From contig JAJYOH010000215.1 in NCBI GenBank assembly GCA_021796315.1, positions 1 through 8,871 of the forward strand: a DNA stretch of 8,871 nt, written 5' to 3'. A model generated the notes under the pieces. The model saw only the letters and a program-made list of their open reading frames with translations. It was not told the origin of the DNA and did no database searches. The DNA is from Chloroflexota bacterium (lineage in GTDB: Bacteria; Chloroflexota; Anaerolineae; Anaerolineales; Villigracilaceae). The translations under genes and the position numbers were made by a program. Shown in pieces: positions 1 through 7,043 of the stretch (position 1 is the stretch's first letter; every line of letters begins with the position of its first letter).

Positions 1-1925
1 TTGGCTGGGAAAAATTCAAGGCTTTGCAGGTTCCGACGCTTGTCGTCCGCGGTCATCGTGACCAGGTCTTTGAGCAGGCCTTCTTCACCGAAGTGACAAA
101 TAGTATTCCTGCTGCTCAGGAAGCGGATATCGGCGTTTCGGGACACATGGTCATGCTCGAGCGCCGCGAAGCTGTCAATCGTGCCATCGAGCGTTTTCTC
201 GAAGATGAGGGCCAGCGTTCGTGGCGCGAGACTTCGGCTGTCATCCGCAAGAAGATAGGCGGACGCGACGCTCTGCGAAAAGAACGTCCATGGCTGGCGC
301 ATTTTGAAAACGGCGTGCCTTACACGATTGGCATTCCAGACATTCCATTGCATCATTTGTTGCGTTCAGCGGTGAGACGTTTCCCTCTTCGCACGGCAAT
401 TTATTTTGAAGGGAGCCGCCATTCGTATCGGCATCTGAATCATGAAGCCAATCGCTTTGCCAATGCCTTGCTTGGACTCGGCATTGCCAAAGGTGCTCGT
501 GTCGTATTGTTATTGTCGAACACGCCGCAAATGGTGATCGGATTTTACGGAACCATGAAGGCCGGGGCGACGGCGGTCTTTATTCCGCCGATGATCGAGC
601 CGGATGAAGTAGTGCGGCAGGTCAAGGATGCGGATGCCAGTGTGCTGGTCACGCTGACGCCGTGGGCTGGACTGGCGCAGCAGATCCAACAGGGGAGCGG
701 CGTGCCGCACGTTGTGCTGACTGACCCGGCTGAATATTTATCCGCGCCAAAGTACCTCATTTCGCGCTGGCGCAATCGCGGTTTCGATGTCCTGACTGCC
801 CTGCGTTGGAATCGATGGATGGGTGGCGAGAGCGATAAGTCGCCGACTATGGAAGTTCTGCCTGAAGATTTGGCTGTCATCCAATATACCGGCGGCACCA
901 CCGGGCAGGCCAAAGGCGTGATGTTATCTCACCGCAATCTGGTTGCCAACGCGCTCCAGACCCGGCATTGGATGCCGGAGGCGGTGGAGGGCAAAGAGAG
1001 ATTCTTGTGCGTTGTTCCGTTCTTTCATAGTTATGGATTAACAACTGCTCTGAATGTGCCTGTGGCTCTGGCCGCGCCGATGATCATCAAAGCGCAGTTC
1101 CAGGTTTTGGATATCCTAAAGGCCATCAAGAAATATAAGCCGACCATTTTCACCGGCGTGCCGAATATGTACGTTGCCATCAATAATTTTCGCGGCGTGC
1201 GGAAGTATGGAATTCAATCCATCAAGGCCTGCATCAGCGGTTCGGCCCCGCTGCCGGTTGAAGTGCAGGAGTCGTTCCAGAAATTGACGAAAGGCAGATT
1301 GGTTGAAGGCTATGGCTTGACGGAAGCCTCGCCGGTCACACACGCGAATCCGCTGGGAGGCGAGGGAAAGGTCGGCAGCATCGGCCTCCCGATTTCGTCG
1401 ACGGAAGCCGCGGTTGTAGATCTGGCGCATTCGAATAAACAGGTTGGGCCGGGTCAGATCGGTGAACTGGCCGTGCGCGGTCCGCAAGTGATGATGGGCT
1501 ATTGGAAAAATCCACAAGCCACGAAGGAGGTTCTGACGGACGATGGCTGGCTTCTCACTGGTGATGTGGCCCAGATGGATGAAGAAGGTTATTTCCGCAT
1601 TATTGCCCGCAAGGCAGACATGTGGTATCCTGCCAAGCCGGGGAAGAAACCCGCCTTCCCGCGTGACGTGGAAGAAGTGATCTACGAAGTGCCTCAGGTC
1701 AAGGAAGTAGCCGTGGTCGCGGTTGCCGGACAGCCGATTGCCTTCGTGATCGCCGGGCGCGAACGTCCCACACCTGAGTCGGTGATCGCGTATTGCAAAC
1801 GCCGATTGCCGCCGGACCTGGTGCCCCGACTTGTGATTTTCATGGATGACTTTCCAAGGACGTTCATTGGAAAGGTGTTAAGAAGAGAGTTAGCAAAACG
1901 ATATGAGCAACACGAAACAAACTAA
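1..1925 (+). CDS. Alpha/beta-hydrolase - AMP-forming acyl-CoA synthetase fusion (5' end cut by window)
   Basis: The reading frame is open to the left edge (first full codon at 3), so the TTG at 24 is not the start. Numbering from that TTG, residues 1-62 are the end of an alpha/beta hydrolase: beta strand VPTLVVRG, acid Asp in GHRD (13), catalytic His in SGH (41). After a linker, about 110-628 is an AMP-forming adenylation domain that activates a carboxylate as acyl-AMP, normally followed by CoA transfer. Visible motifs are the P-loop YTGGTTGQAKG (288-298), EGYGLTEASP (428-437), LTGD (511-514) and the C-terminal catalytic Lys617 in PRTFIGK. The A8 hinge is unusual: ARKADMWYPAKPGKKPAFPRDVEE replaces the common GRxKDxIxxxGxNVxPxEIE. 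Closest family by eye is long- or medium-chain acyl-CoA synthetase; the substrate is unknown. The 3' end overlaps the next gene by 23 bases, suggesting translational coupling. The hydrolase nucleophile lies outside the window. Confidence 0.9.
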   Translation, partial: GWEKFKALQVPTLVVRGHRDQVFEQAFFTEVTNSIPAAQEADIGVSGHMVMLERREAVNRAIERFLEDEGQRSWRETSAVIRKKIGGRDALRKERPWLAHFENGVPYTIGIPDIPLHHLLRSAVRRFPLRTAIYFEGSRHSYRHLNHEANRFANALLGLGIAKGARVVLLLSNTPQMVIGFYGTMKAGATAVFIPPMIEPDEVVRQVKDADASVLVTLTPWAGLAQQIQQGSGVPHVVLTDPAEYLSAPKYLISRWRNRGFDVLTALRWNRWMGGESDKSPTMEVLPEDLAVIQYTGGTTGQAKGVMLSHRNLVANALQTRHWMPEAVEGKERFLCVVPFFHSYGLTTALNVPVALAAPMIIKAQFQVLDILKAIKKYKPTIFTGVPNMYVAINNFRGVRKYGIQSIKACISGSAPLPVEVQESFQKLTKGRLVEGYGLTEASPVTHANPLGGEGKVGSIGLPISSTEAAVVDLAHSNKQVGPGQIGELAVRGPQVMMGYWKNPQATKEVLTDDGWLLTGDVAQMDEEGYFRIIARKADMWYPAKPGKKPAFPRDVEEVIYEVPQVKEVAVVAVAGQPIAFVIAGRERPTPESVIAYCKRRLPPDLVPRLVIFMDDFPRTFIGKVLRRELAKRYEQHETN

Positions 1926-2739
1926 GAGTGACACATTCACTGTACCATCGACAACAAATTATGTAACACAAGGCAATGGCGCACCGGTCATCATGGTGCA
2001 TGGGTTGGCGGCTTCGCTTCACGATTGGGATTTCCTTCTCCCGGAATTGGCGCAGGCTGGATATGCCGGTTACGCCCTTGACCTGCTCGGTCATGGCGAC
2101 AGCCCCAAACCGGATTCGCGTTCGTATCAAATGGATTGGCTCAGCGCACATTTTGAAAAATGGCTGGACTCTTTGAACCTGACCCAACCTGCCATTTTGA
2201 TCGGACACTCTCTCGGCGGTTATCTTGTTCTTGAATATGTGCGCCGCTTCTCCGCTCGGACCCGGGGGCTGATCCTCGTCGATCCGTTCTACGCCCTCTC
2301 GCAGTTGCCCCATGTTCTGCGGCTGATGTATCGCCATCCGATCCTGAGCGGACTTGTGGCTGGCAGGACGCCTGAATGGTTGTTCCGCATCATTGTTGAT
2401 TTCACCAGCATGTCCATGGGACATAGCAGCGGCGCGTTGCACGCCCTGCCCGAAGAAATTCGCGCCCAGACTGCCCTGGATTATACGCGCACGGCTGCGG
2501 GTGTTTACAATCTTCCCAATACCGGCCTTGATTTCACGCCATATTTACCTTCCATTTCTGTGCCCACGCTGGTGGTGTGGGGCGAACAGGATCAAACCCT
2601 GGAGGCTTCTTCTTTTTCGAATCTTGTGGCCGCCATGCCGAACGCGAGAGGCAAGCATGCTCCCTCTGGACATGTGCCTCATCAATCCAACTCTGCCTGG
2701 TTCAACAAGCAGGCATTGGATTTCCTGAAAACTCTTTAA
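1903..2739 (+). CDS. Alpha/beta-fold hydrolase (serine hydrolase)
   Basis: This is a complete 278-residue soluble enzyme of the alpha/beta-hydrolase superfamily, with no signal peptide. The oxyanion-hole motif MVHG is at 31-34, the nucleophile elbow GHSLGG puts Ser at 103, the acid Asp is at 230 (VVWGEQD), and the catalytic His is at 257 in SGH. A variable cap region spans about 130-200. The Ser nucleophile suggests an esterase, lipase or thioesterase-type reaction rather than a haloalkane-dehalogenase type, which uses Asp. Residues 221-278 resemble the hydrolase tail of the upstream fusion protein (PTLVVxG...D...SGH), so the two are probably paralogous. The ATG at 1903 is chosen because it precedes the fold with no better in-frame start. 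Its Shine-Dalgarno is weak, and the 23-base overlap with the upstream stop fits translation by coupling. Hydrolysis of an acyl-CoA or acyl ester made by the partner ligase is an inference. Confidence 0.92.
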   Translation: MSNTKQTKSDTFTVPSTTNYVTQGNGAPVIMVHGLAASLHDWDFLLPELAQAGYAGYALDLLGHGDSPKPDSRSYQMDWLSAHFEKWLDSLNLTQPAILIGHSLGGYLVLEYVRRFSARTRGLILVDPFYALSQLPHVLRLMYRHPILSGLVAGRTPEWLFRIIVDFTSMSMGHSSGALHALPEEIRAQTALDYTRTAAGVYNLPNTGLDFTPYLPSISVPTLVVWGEQDQTLEASSFSNLVAAMPNARGKHAPSGHVPHQSNSAWFNKQALDFLKTL

Positions 2740-2793
2740 CGCCTGCCCTACGCTCCTCTTAATAAGTGTGATTTTTTAAGGTCCATCCCCCAA

Positions 2794-2810
2794 GCGGCCC
2801 TTGAGGCCGC
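2794..2810 (+). terminator. Short GC-rich hairpin after the hydrolase gene, weak terminator candidate
   Basis: GCGGCC and GGCCGC form a 6-bp stem around a 5-base loop, followed only by a broken T-rich stretch (GTTTCATTC). It lies 55 bases after the hydrolase stop. Termination efficiency is doubtful without a T tract, and the right arm overlaps the proposed -35 of the nrdR promoter. Confidence 0.3.
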
Positions 2811-2829
2811 GTTTCATTCATGATAGAAT
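2801..2829 (+). promoter_or_regulatory. Sigma70-type promoter for nrdR
   Basis: TTGAGG (2801-2806) and TAGAAT (2824-2829) match the -35 and -10 consensus at 4/6 and 5/6 with exactly 17 bases between them. Transcription would start near 2836. The first candidate NrdR box begins 11 bases after the -10, the expected position for a repressor site. The -10 also lies among short inverted repeats (CATTC 2815-2819, GAATG 2826-2830, CATTC 2832-2836). Confidence 0.5.
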
Positions 2830-2839
2830 GCCATTCACT

Positions 2840-2886
2840 TCACCATATATACGGGATTTTTATGCGATAAGTCCTATATCTGGCTC
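2840..2886 (+). promoter_or_regulatory. Tandem candidate NrdR boxes
   Basis: Two 16-base sites occupy 2840-2855 (TCACCATATATACGGG) and 2871-2886 (GTCCTATATCTGGCTC). Against the published NrdR box consensus acaCwAtATaTwGtgt they match about 11 and 8 of 16 positions, mostly in the central C-w-ATAT core. Their starts are 31 bases apart, three helical turns, the spacing known for paired NrdR operators. They sit between the predicted promoter and nrdR, so autoregulation by NrdR is the simplest reading. The second site is degenerate in its outer bases. Confidence 0.55.
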
Positions 2887-2920
2887 TGACATTTGTTCTA
2901 AAAATGGAGTCCCAGCCGCA

Positions 2921-3370
2921 ATGCGGTGTCCTTATTGTCAGTACCACGACTCGAAAGTTCTTGATACCTCACACGATAGCCATGGTGGGATTCGCCGCCG
3001 GCGTGAGTGTATCAAGTGCAAACAACGTTTCAGCACCTACGAACGACCGATTTTAGCGATCCCGCTCATCGTCAAGCAGGATGGGACGCGCGAAGAGTTT
3101 GACCGCGAGAAGTTGACGCGCGGCATCCGCATTTCATGCGCCAAACGTCCCGTCTCCGCCGCGGACATCGAACGGCTGGTCGGTCATGTCGAGTCGGAAT
3201 TGCAGAAGGTGGGCAAGGCCGAGGTTTCGTCGCGCGTCATCGGCGACATGGTCATAAATGGTTTAAAGGAGATGGACCAGATCGCCTACATCCGCTACGC
3301 CATTGTGTATCTGCGCCTCGACGACCTGGGGGCGCTTCGCAAAGAAATAGATCATTTGCTCGAAGGCTAA
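2921..3370 (+). CDS. nrdR: Transcriptional repressor NrdR
   Basis: NrdR senses ATP/dATP and represses ribonucleotide reductase genes. The 149-residue protein has the family's usual length. It starts with the canonical MRCPYC and has a four-cysteine zinc ribbon (Cys3, Cys6, Cys30, Cys33) for DNA binding, with the basic run RRRREC at 25-30. An ATP-cone follows at about 49-139, with VKQDGTREEFDREK at 51-64 and the closing segment YIRYAIVYLRLDD at 123-135. The ATG at 2921 is chosen over upstream in-frame codons because the family begins exactly there and GGAG lies at 2906-2909. A predicted promoter and paired NrdR boxes precede it, a strong terminator follows, and its likely target nrdJ is the next gene. 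Confidence 0.97.
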   Translation: MRCPYCQYHDSKVLDTSHDSHGGIRRRRECIKCKQRFSTYERPILAIPLIVKQDGTREEFDREKLTRGIRISCAKRPVSAADIERLVGHVESELQKVGKAEVSSRVIGDMVINGLKEMDQIAYIRYAIVYLRLDDLGALRKEIDHLLEG

Positions 3371-3372
3371 TT

Positions 3373-3428
3373 AACGGCAGGACTCTCTCCGCCCAAAGCG
3401 GAGAGATGTCTCTGCCGTTTTGTATTTT
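3373..3428 (+). terminator. Strong intrinsic terminator after nrdR
   Basis: An outer 8-bp stem (AACGGCAG 3373-3380 with CTGCCGTT 3412-3419) and an inner 9-bp stem (TCTCTCCGC 3384-3392 with GCGGAGAGA 3398-3406, loop CCAAA) are joined by a small asymmetric internal loop. A T-rich tail (TTTTGTATTTT) follows. It begins three bases after the nrdR stop codon and should stop most nrdR transcription before nrdJ. Confidence 0.85.
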
Positions 3429-3437
3429 GAATCAAAC

Positions 3438-3544
3438 GTCATTGCGAGCGTTTTTTGCGAAGCAATCTCCCAATTTGCCCGGAGGAGATTGCTTCGGGCA
3501 CACCGTCCTGCGTTCGGCGCAGGGAAGAACGCCCTCGCAATGAC
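3438..3544. repeat. Miniature inverted-repeat element, copy 1 (107 bp, non-coding)
   Basis: Perfect 11-bp terminal inverted repeats GTCATTGCGAG (3438-3448) and CTCGCAATGAC (3534-3544) enclose a second perfect 13-bp inverted pair, CGAAGCAATCTCC (3458-3470) and GGAGATTGCTTCG (3484-3496). The right half carries a further small hairpin, CCTGCG/CGCAGG (3507-3523). A second copy with the same ends and inner motif lies at 7034-7153, which makes it a dispersed family rather than a local structure. No transposase is encoded, so it would have to be mobilised in trans. I see no clear target-site duplication. It fills the interval between the nrdR terminator and the nrdJ ribosome binding site. Confidence 0.75.
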
Positions 3545-3575
3545 AGCCCAAAATTTTATCGGAGGAGAGCGTCAT

Positions 3576-6176
3576 ATGGTTATAAAAGCAATTTCGTCCA
3601 GGCAGGGATTACTTCCCACACCGCCCTTGCCGAAAGGACTTACCAAGGTCGACCTGACGGAAAACGCCCGGCAGGTGCTGATGAAGCGCTACGTCCGCCG
3701 CGGCGATGATGGCAAGCTCGTCGAGACGGTCGAAGAGATGTTCTGGCGTGTGGCCTATCACGTCGCCAAAGTGGAGCAAGCCTGGAATGGCGATGTGATC
3801 GAGCGCGCTAAAGAGTTCTATCGCTTGTTGACAGGCAAAAGGTTCTTCCCAAATTCTCCGACTTTTACCGGTGCTGGGACCCCGCTGGGTCAGCTTGCGG
3901 CATGTTTTGTGTTACCGATCACCGATGACATGGGCCGCGACAGCGCAGGCATCTTCCAGACCTTGCGCGATGCGGCCTTGATCCAGCAGACGGGTGGCGG
4001 GAACGGCTTCTCATTCTCGCGCTTGCGCCCGCATGGAGCGCTCGTGCAAACTTCGGCGGGACAAGCTACCGGGCCGGTCGGATTCTTGCGGGTGTACGAT
4101 CATGCCTTTGGTGAGATCGCCCAAGGCGGAACAAGGAGGGGGGCCAATATGGCTGTCCTGCGCGTGGATCATCCGGATGTGGAAGACTTCATCACCTGCA
4201 AGATCAACGAAAATCAGATCACGAACTTTAATATTTCCGTCGGCATTACCGACGCGTTCATGCGCGCCGTCAAGAACGATGAAGAATGGGAATTGCGATT
4301 CCCTGACCTGGTCGAGATGAAGCATAAAGGATTCAGCGGGACGCTTGAACAGGCCGAAGCCAAAGGCATCACGATCCGCACTTATAAGAAAGTCAAAGCG
4401 CGTGAACTGTTCGACAAGATCGTGACGCAGGCGCATCACAACGGCGAGCCGGGCGTGTTATTCCTGGATGCGGCCAACCGCTCGAACCCGGTGCCGCATT
4501 TGTATCCGCTCGAAGCGACCAACCCGTGCGGCGAGCAATGGCTTGGACCTTATGAGAACTGCTGTCTCGGTTCGGTCAATCTCAACGAACATTGTGGACC
4601 CGATGGCAAAGTGGATTGGGAATCGCTGCGCCAATCTGTCGTCACATCCACGCGCTTCCTCGATGATGTGGTCGAAGCCAACGCGTATGTGCCTGCCGTG
4701 CCGCAGCTCAGCGAAGCCGCGCATCGCGCCCGCCGCATCGGCCTCGGCATCATGGGGCTGGCCGACTTGATGTATCACGTCGGCGTGAGATATGGGTCGG
4801 CGGAAGGGCAGGAGTTCGGCGCGCAGATCATGGAATTCGTGCGCTATCACTGCATGAAGACCAGCATCGAACTGGCCGAAGAGCGCGGACCTTTCCCCGC
4901 CATTCAGAACAGCATCTACGATATGGACAACATGACGTGGACGCCGCCTCAGACGCTGGTGAAGTATCAGCAAAACTGGAGCCGCCCCGCGGTCCAGTGG
5001 GAGGCGATCTTGTCTGGCATCAAAAAGCATGGCATCCGCAACGCGGCACAGACCACCGTCGCGCCGACCGGCACGATTGCCACCGTCGCAAGTTGTGAAG
5101 GCTATGGCTGTGAACCCGTCTTCGCGCTGGCTTACATCCGGCACGTCAATGATAACGGCAAGGATCTCAAGCTGACTTACGCCAGCCCGCGCTTTGATGA
5201 GGCTTTGAAGAAACTCGGACTCGGCGAAGAGAAGCGCCAGGAAATTGTGGAGCAGGTCATGAGCGAAGGCACCTGCCAGCACATCAAGGAAATCCCGCAG
5301 GCCGTGCGCGATACCTTCGTCGTTTCGGGCGACATCACTGCCGAAGAACACGTCCGTATGCAGGCCGCCTTGCAGGCCTTCGTGGACAACTCGCTTTCGA
5401 AGACGGTCAACTTCTCCGAAGGCGCCACGGTGGACGATGTGTCTCACGCTTACATGCTGGCTTGGGAACTCGGCTGCAAAGGCATCACCGTTTATGTGAC
5501 CGGCTCGCGCGACAAAGTTGTTTTGGAAACCAAAGCCACTGCGGATAAGAAAGAACCGGCTCCTGCCAAGCTGGAAGCGGATCCCGTTGAAAAGACAATG
5601 ATTCCCCCTGCGGGGACGATATGGCACGACGGCAAGAAGCCGCGCCCGCGCGCCCTGACCGGAAAGACCTACAACATCGACACGCCCGCTGGAAAGGCTT
5701 TTATCACCATCAACGAAAACGGCGGGACGCAGCCTTTCGAAGCCTTCATCAATACTGCCAAGGCCGGATCTGAAACCGCCGCCGTGTCTGAAGCAATCGG
5801 ACGCTTGATCTCGTACATCCTGCGGTTGGCTTCGCCCGTCGTCCCGACCGACCGGATGCGTGAAGTGGTGCGACAACTGATCGGCATCGGCGGTGGACGT
5901 TCACTTGGCCTTGGCCCCAACCGCGTGCGCTCCCTGCCGGATGGCATCGGTCAGGTACTGGATCAGTATCTGCGCGAGAAGGAAGGCCTGGCTGCCGAAG
6001 CCCCTGCCGAGAAATCAAATGGCAACGGCGGACATAAGATGGAAGATGAAGTAGAGGCCGCCTCCGTTACGCCGCTCCAGAAGGTCGGAGATTTGTGTCC
6101 CGAGTGCGGTGAAGCGGCGGTGATCTACGAAGAAGGTTGCCGCAAGTGCTATGCTTGTGGATACTCGGAGTGTTAG
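3576..6176 (+). CDS. nrdJ: Vitamin B12-dependent (class II) ribonucleoside-diphosphate reductase
   Basis: NrdJ reduces ribonucleotides to deoxyribonucleotides, using adenosylcobalamin to make the thiyl radical, so it works with or without oxygen. The 866-residue protein has the radical-site loop NPCGE with thiyl Cys318 and Glu320, plus the redox pair Cys110 (AACFVLP) and Cys329 (11 residues after Cys318, as in the Thermotoga enzyme). Other family signatures are [15 protein letters not shown] (138-152) and the [19 protein letters not shown] loop (496-514). A TSCPD-type domain occupies about 690-800. The C-terminal zinc-ribbon/shuttle has Cys841, 844, 855, 858 and the final CGYSEC (861-866). 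No N-terminal ATP-cone is seen, so dATP overall-activity control is probably absent. The ATG at 3576 is chosen over upstream codons because GGAGGAG (3561-3567) is well placed and upstream codons run into the repeat element. No NrdR box or cobalamin riboswitch is visible directly upstream. Confidence 0.97.
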   Translation: MVIKAISSRQGLLPTPPLPKGLTKVDLTENARQVLMKRYVRRGDDGKLVETVEEMFWRVAYHVAKVEQAWNGDVIERAKEFYRLLTGKRFFPNSPTFTGAGTPLGQLAACFVLPITDDMGRDSAGIFQTLRDAALIQQTGGGNGFSFSRLRPHGALVQTSAGQATGPVGFLRVYDHAFGEIAQGGTRRGANMAVLRVDHPDVEDFITCKINENQITNFNISVGITDAFMRAVKNDEEWELRFPDLVEMKHKGFSGTLEQAEAKGITIRTYKKVKARELFDKIVTQAHHNGEPGVLFLDAANRSNPVPHLYPLEATNPCGEQWLGPYENCCLGSVNLNEHCGPDGKVDWESLRQSVVTSTRFLDDVVEANAYVPAVPQLSEAAHRARRIGLGIMGLADLMYHVGVRYGSAEGQEFGAQIMEFVRYHCMKTSIELAEERGPFPAIQNSIYDMDNMTWTPPQTLVKYQQNWSRPAVQWEAILSGIKKHGIRNAAQTTVAPTGTIATVASCEGYGCEPVFALAYIRHVNDNGKDLKLTYASPRFDEALKKLGLGEEKRQEIVEQVMSEGTCQHIKEIPQAVRDTFVVSGDITAEEHVRMQAALQAFVDNSLSKTVNFSEGATVDDVSHAYMLAWELGCKGITVYVTGSRDKVVLETKATADKKEPAPAKLEADPVEKTMIPPAGTIWHDGKKPRPRALTGKTYNIDTPAGKAFITINENGGTQPFEAFINTAKAGSETAAVSEAIGRLISYILRLASPVVPTDRMREVVRQLIGIGGGRSLGLGPNRVRSLPDGIGQVLDQYLREKEGLAAEAPAEKSNGNGGHKMEDEVEAASVTPLQKVGDLCPECGEAAVIYEEGCRKCYACGYSEC

Positions 6177-6196
6177 AAGGTTGAAGGTTTGAAAAT

Positions 6197-6235
6197 TACG
6201 GACTCTAAAGGTTTCAAAGCCCTTTAGAGTCCGTA
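6197..6235 (+). terminator. Long perfect hairpin after nrdJ, abutting the next ribosome binding site
   Basis: TACGGACTCTAAAGG (6197-6211) and its exact complement (6221-6235) form a 15-bp stem with a 9-base loop, 20 bases after the nrdJ stop. No T tract follows on the + strand, so it may be a stabilising 3' structure rather than an efficient terminator. Its last base is the first base of the AGGAG ribosome binding site (6235-6239) of the next gene, so it could also limit translation of that gene from read-through mRNA. Confidence 0.5.
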
Positions 6236-6244
6236 GGAGTAAAG

Positions 6245-6577
6245 ATGGAAAAAGAACAACTAATTCAAATAGCAATTCCTGTAACTGTATCGTTGATCGT
6301 CGCGTTCGTTATATGGGGATTTCGTACATTTGGCAGTCGGTTTGTTGGCTGGAATAATGGTCGAAAAATCTACCAATGGCTTAAGGCAAATACATGCGAT
6401 GAGCCAAGCAAAGGTCACAAATCTTTGTTGGAGATTTCAACTGGAGTGCGGTTGTCGACGGAAAGAGTTCAAGAAGCGTGTTTGCAAACTAAGAAGATAT
6501 TTCAATCAATTGGAAAACTAGGAAATTACAGTATTTGGCGTGTAGAACCTCTGGAGATAGTTCAACTCTTTATCTAA
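6245..6577 (+). CDS. Small membrane-anchored protein with winged-helix-like cytoplasmic domain, function unknown
   Basis: This 110-residue protein is not recognised as a named family. A single N-terminal membrane segment (about 6-26, LIQIAIPVTVSLIVAFVIWGF) is followed by basic residues and a soluble domain at about 40-100. The pattern there, KIYQWLKAN, then SLLEISTGVRLSTERVQEACL, then an IWRV strand, resembles a winged helix-turn-helix; that is a fold guess, not an assignment. A good ribosome binding site AGGAG (6235-6239) lies five bases before the ATG. Codon use is AT-rich: 6241-6300 is about one third G+C by hand count, against about two thirds in an nrdJ sample (5041-5100), which suggests transfer from elsewhere. 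It probably does not belong to the nrdJ pathway. Confidence 0.72.
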   Translation: MEKEQLIQIAIPVTVSLIVAFVIWGFRTFGSRFVGWNNGRKIYQWLKANTCDEPSKGHKSLLEISTGVRLSTERVQEACLQTKKIFQSIGKLGNYSIWRVEPLEIVQLFI

Positions 6578-6681
6578 AAGAGGTATGCTTAGTTTGTGAC
6601 AAATGAAAGTTAATCATCAGATCATTTTGTTCTTCTATCCAATAGACTCTAAGTGATTCGTAATCCCTTAAGACCTATTAG

Positions 6682-6711
6682 CCGCACAAGCGTCTGAAAG
6701 GGCACTTGCGG
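6682..6711. terminator. Imperfect hairpin between convergent genes
   Basis: CCGCACAAG (6682-6690) can pair with CTTGCGG (6705-6711) as a 7-bp stem with a two-base bulge. On the + strand it is followed by TTTAAATCTTTT, so it could terminate the 6245-6577 gene. It abuts the stop codon of the convergent GIY-YIG gene. The 6578-6681 stretch before it is AT-rich and shows nothing else. Confidence 0.3.
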
Positions 6712-6712
6712 T

Positions 6713-7003
6713 TTAAATCTTTTCGTATAAATCTTCCCAATCGGGATTGATACTGTTTATTAAGTCCACCTTCTTTTGTCTTGACCCGGCCTTGATTTGT
6801 TTCTCTCGAGAAATTGCAGTATTGATGTCATCGCCGACTTCAAAGTAAACAAGCTTGGTGATATTGTATCGTTTCGTGAAGCTACCGCCCGTTTTATTCC
6901 TGCGTTGCAAAACTCTGCGTTTCAGATTATTGGTTATGCCCGTGTATAGCACAGCATTATGCTGATTGGTCAGGATATACACACAATATTCTCTGTTGCT
7001 CAT
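6713..7003 (-). CDS. GIY-YIG family nuclease-like protein
   Basis: This 96-residue protein is a stand-alone GIY-YIG domain of the short class related to the UvrC N-terminal domain and YhbQ. The two signature tripeptides appear as VYI (8-10, in CVYILTN) and YTG (20-22, in VLYTGIT). They are followed by the conserved basic helix NLKRRV with the catalytic-type Arg (29/30). Next come FTKRYNITKLVYFE (42-55) and Glu67 in ISREKQIK, the usual metal-binding position. The C-terminal WEDLY is typical of the group. The usual His after the Arg is not obvious (LQRRN is there instead). Whether it cuts DNA is unknown; many short members have no proven role. It starts 30 bases from the second miniature inverted-repeat element, converges with the AT-rich membrane-protein gene, and is itself AT-rich. 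Its start has a weak GGAAA about 10 bases upstream. Confidence 0.9.
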   Translation of the reverse strand: MSNREYCVYILTNQHNAVLYTGITNNLKRRVLQRRNKTGGSFTKRYNITKLVYFEVGDDINTAISREKQIKAGSRQKKVDLINSINPDWEDLYEKI

Positions 7004-7017
7004 AATTTATCGTTTCC

Positions 7018-7043
7018 AGTGTCATTGCCAAGTGTCATTGCGA
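7018..7043. repeat. Tandem 13-bp duplication of the repeat-element end
   Basis: AGTGTCATTGCCA (7018-7030) is immediately followed by AGTGTCATTGCGA (7031-7043), differing at one base. The second unit contains the terminal repeat of the 7034-7153 element. The first may be a remnant of an earlier insertion or a slippage product. Confidence 0.6.

Noticed and set aside
1864..2442. 192-codon - strand frame opposite the hydrolase gene
   Set aside because: It is antisense to a clear alpha/beta hydrolase, with no recognisable domain and no supporting start signal.
1903..2739. Assignment of the hydrolase/ligase pair to OleB/OleC olefin synthesis
   Set aside because: OleB is of haloalkane-dehalogenase type with an Asp nucleophile; this hydrolase has Ser103 in GHSLGG. 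No OleA or OleD gene is in the window.
3371..3575. Cobalamin riboswitch or NrdR box upstream of the B12-dependent reductase
   Set aside because: The interval is fully taken by a terminator, the miniature element and the ribosome binding site. I could not find a B12-box-like core or an ATATAT-centred NrdR site.
4458..5876. Long - strand open frame (472 codons) opposite nrdJ
   Set aside because: It is the antisense shadow of a GC-rich, strongly conserved coding gene. The protein is low-complexity in style (many His, Arg, Asp) and has no motif or ribosome binding site.
6201..6652. GACTCTAA at 6201-6208 and 6645-6652 as attachment-type direct repeats
   Set aside because: There are only eight shared bases, one copy lies inside the hairpin stem, and there is no integrase nearby; chance is a sufficient explanation.
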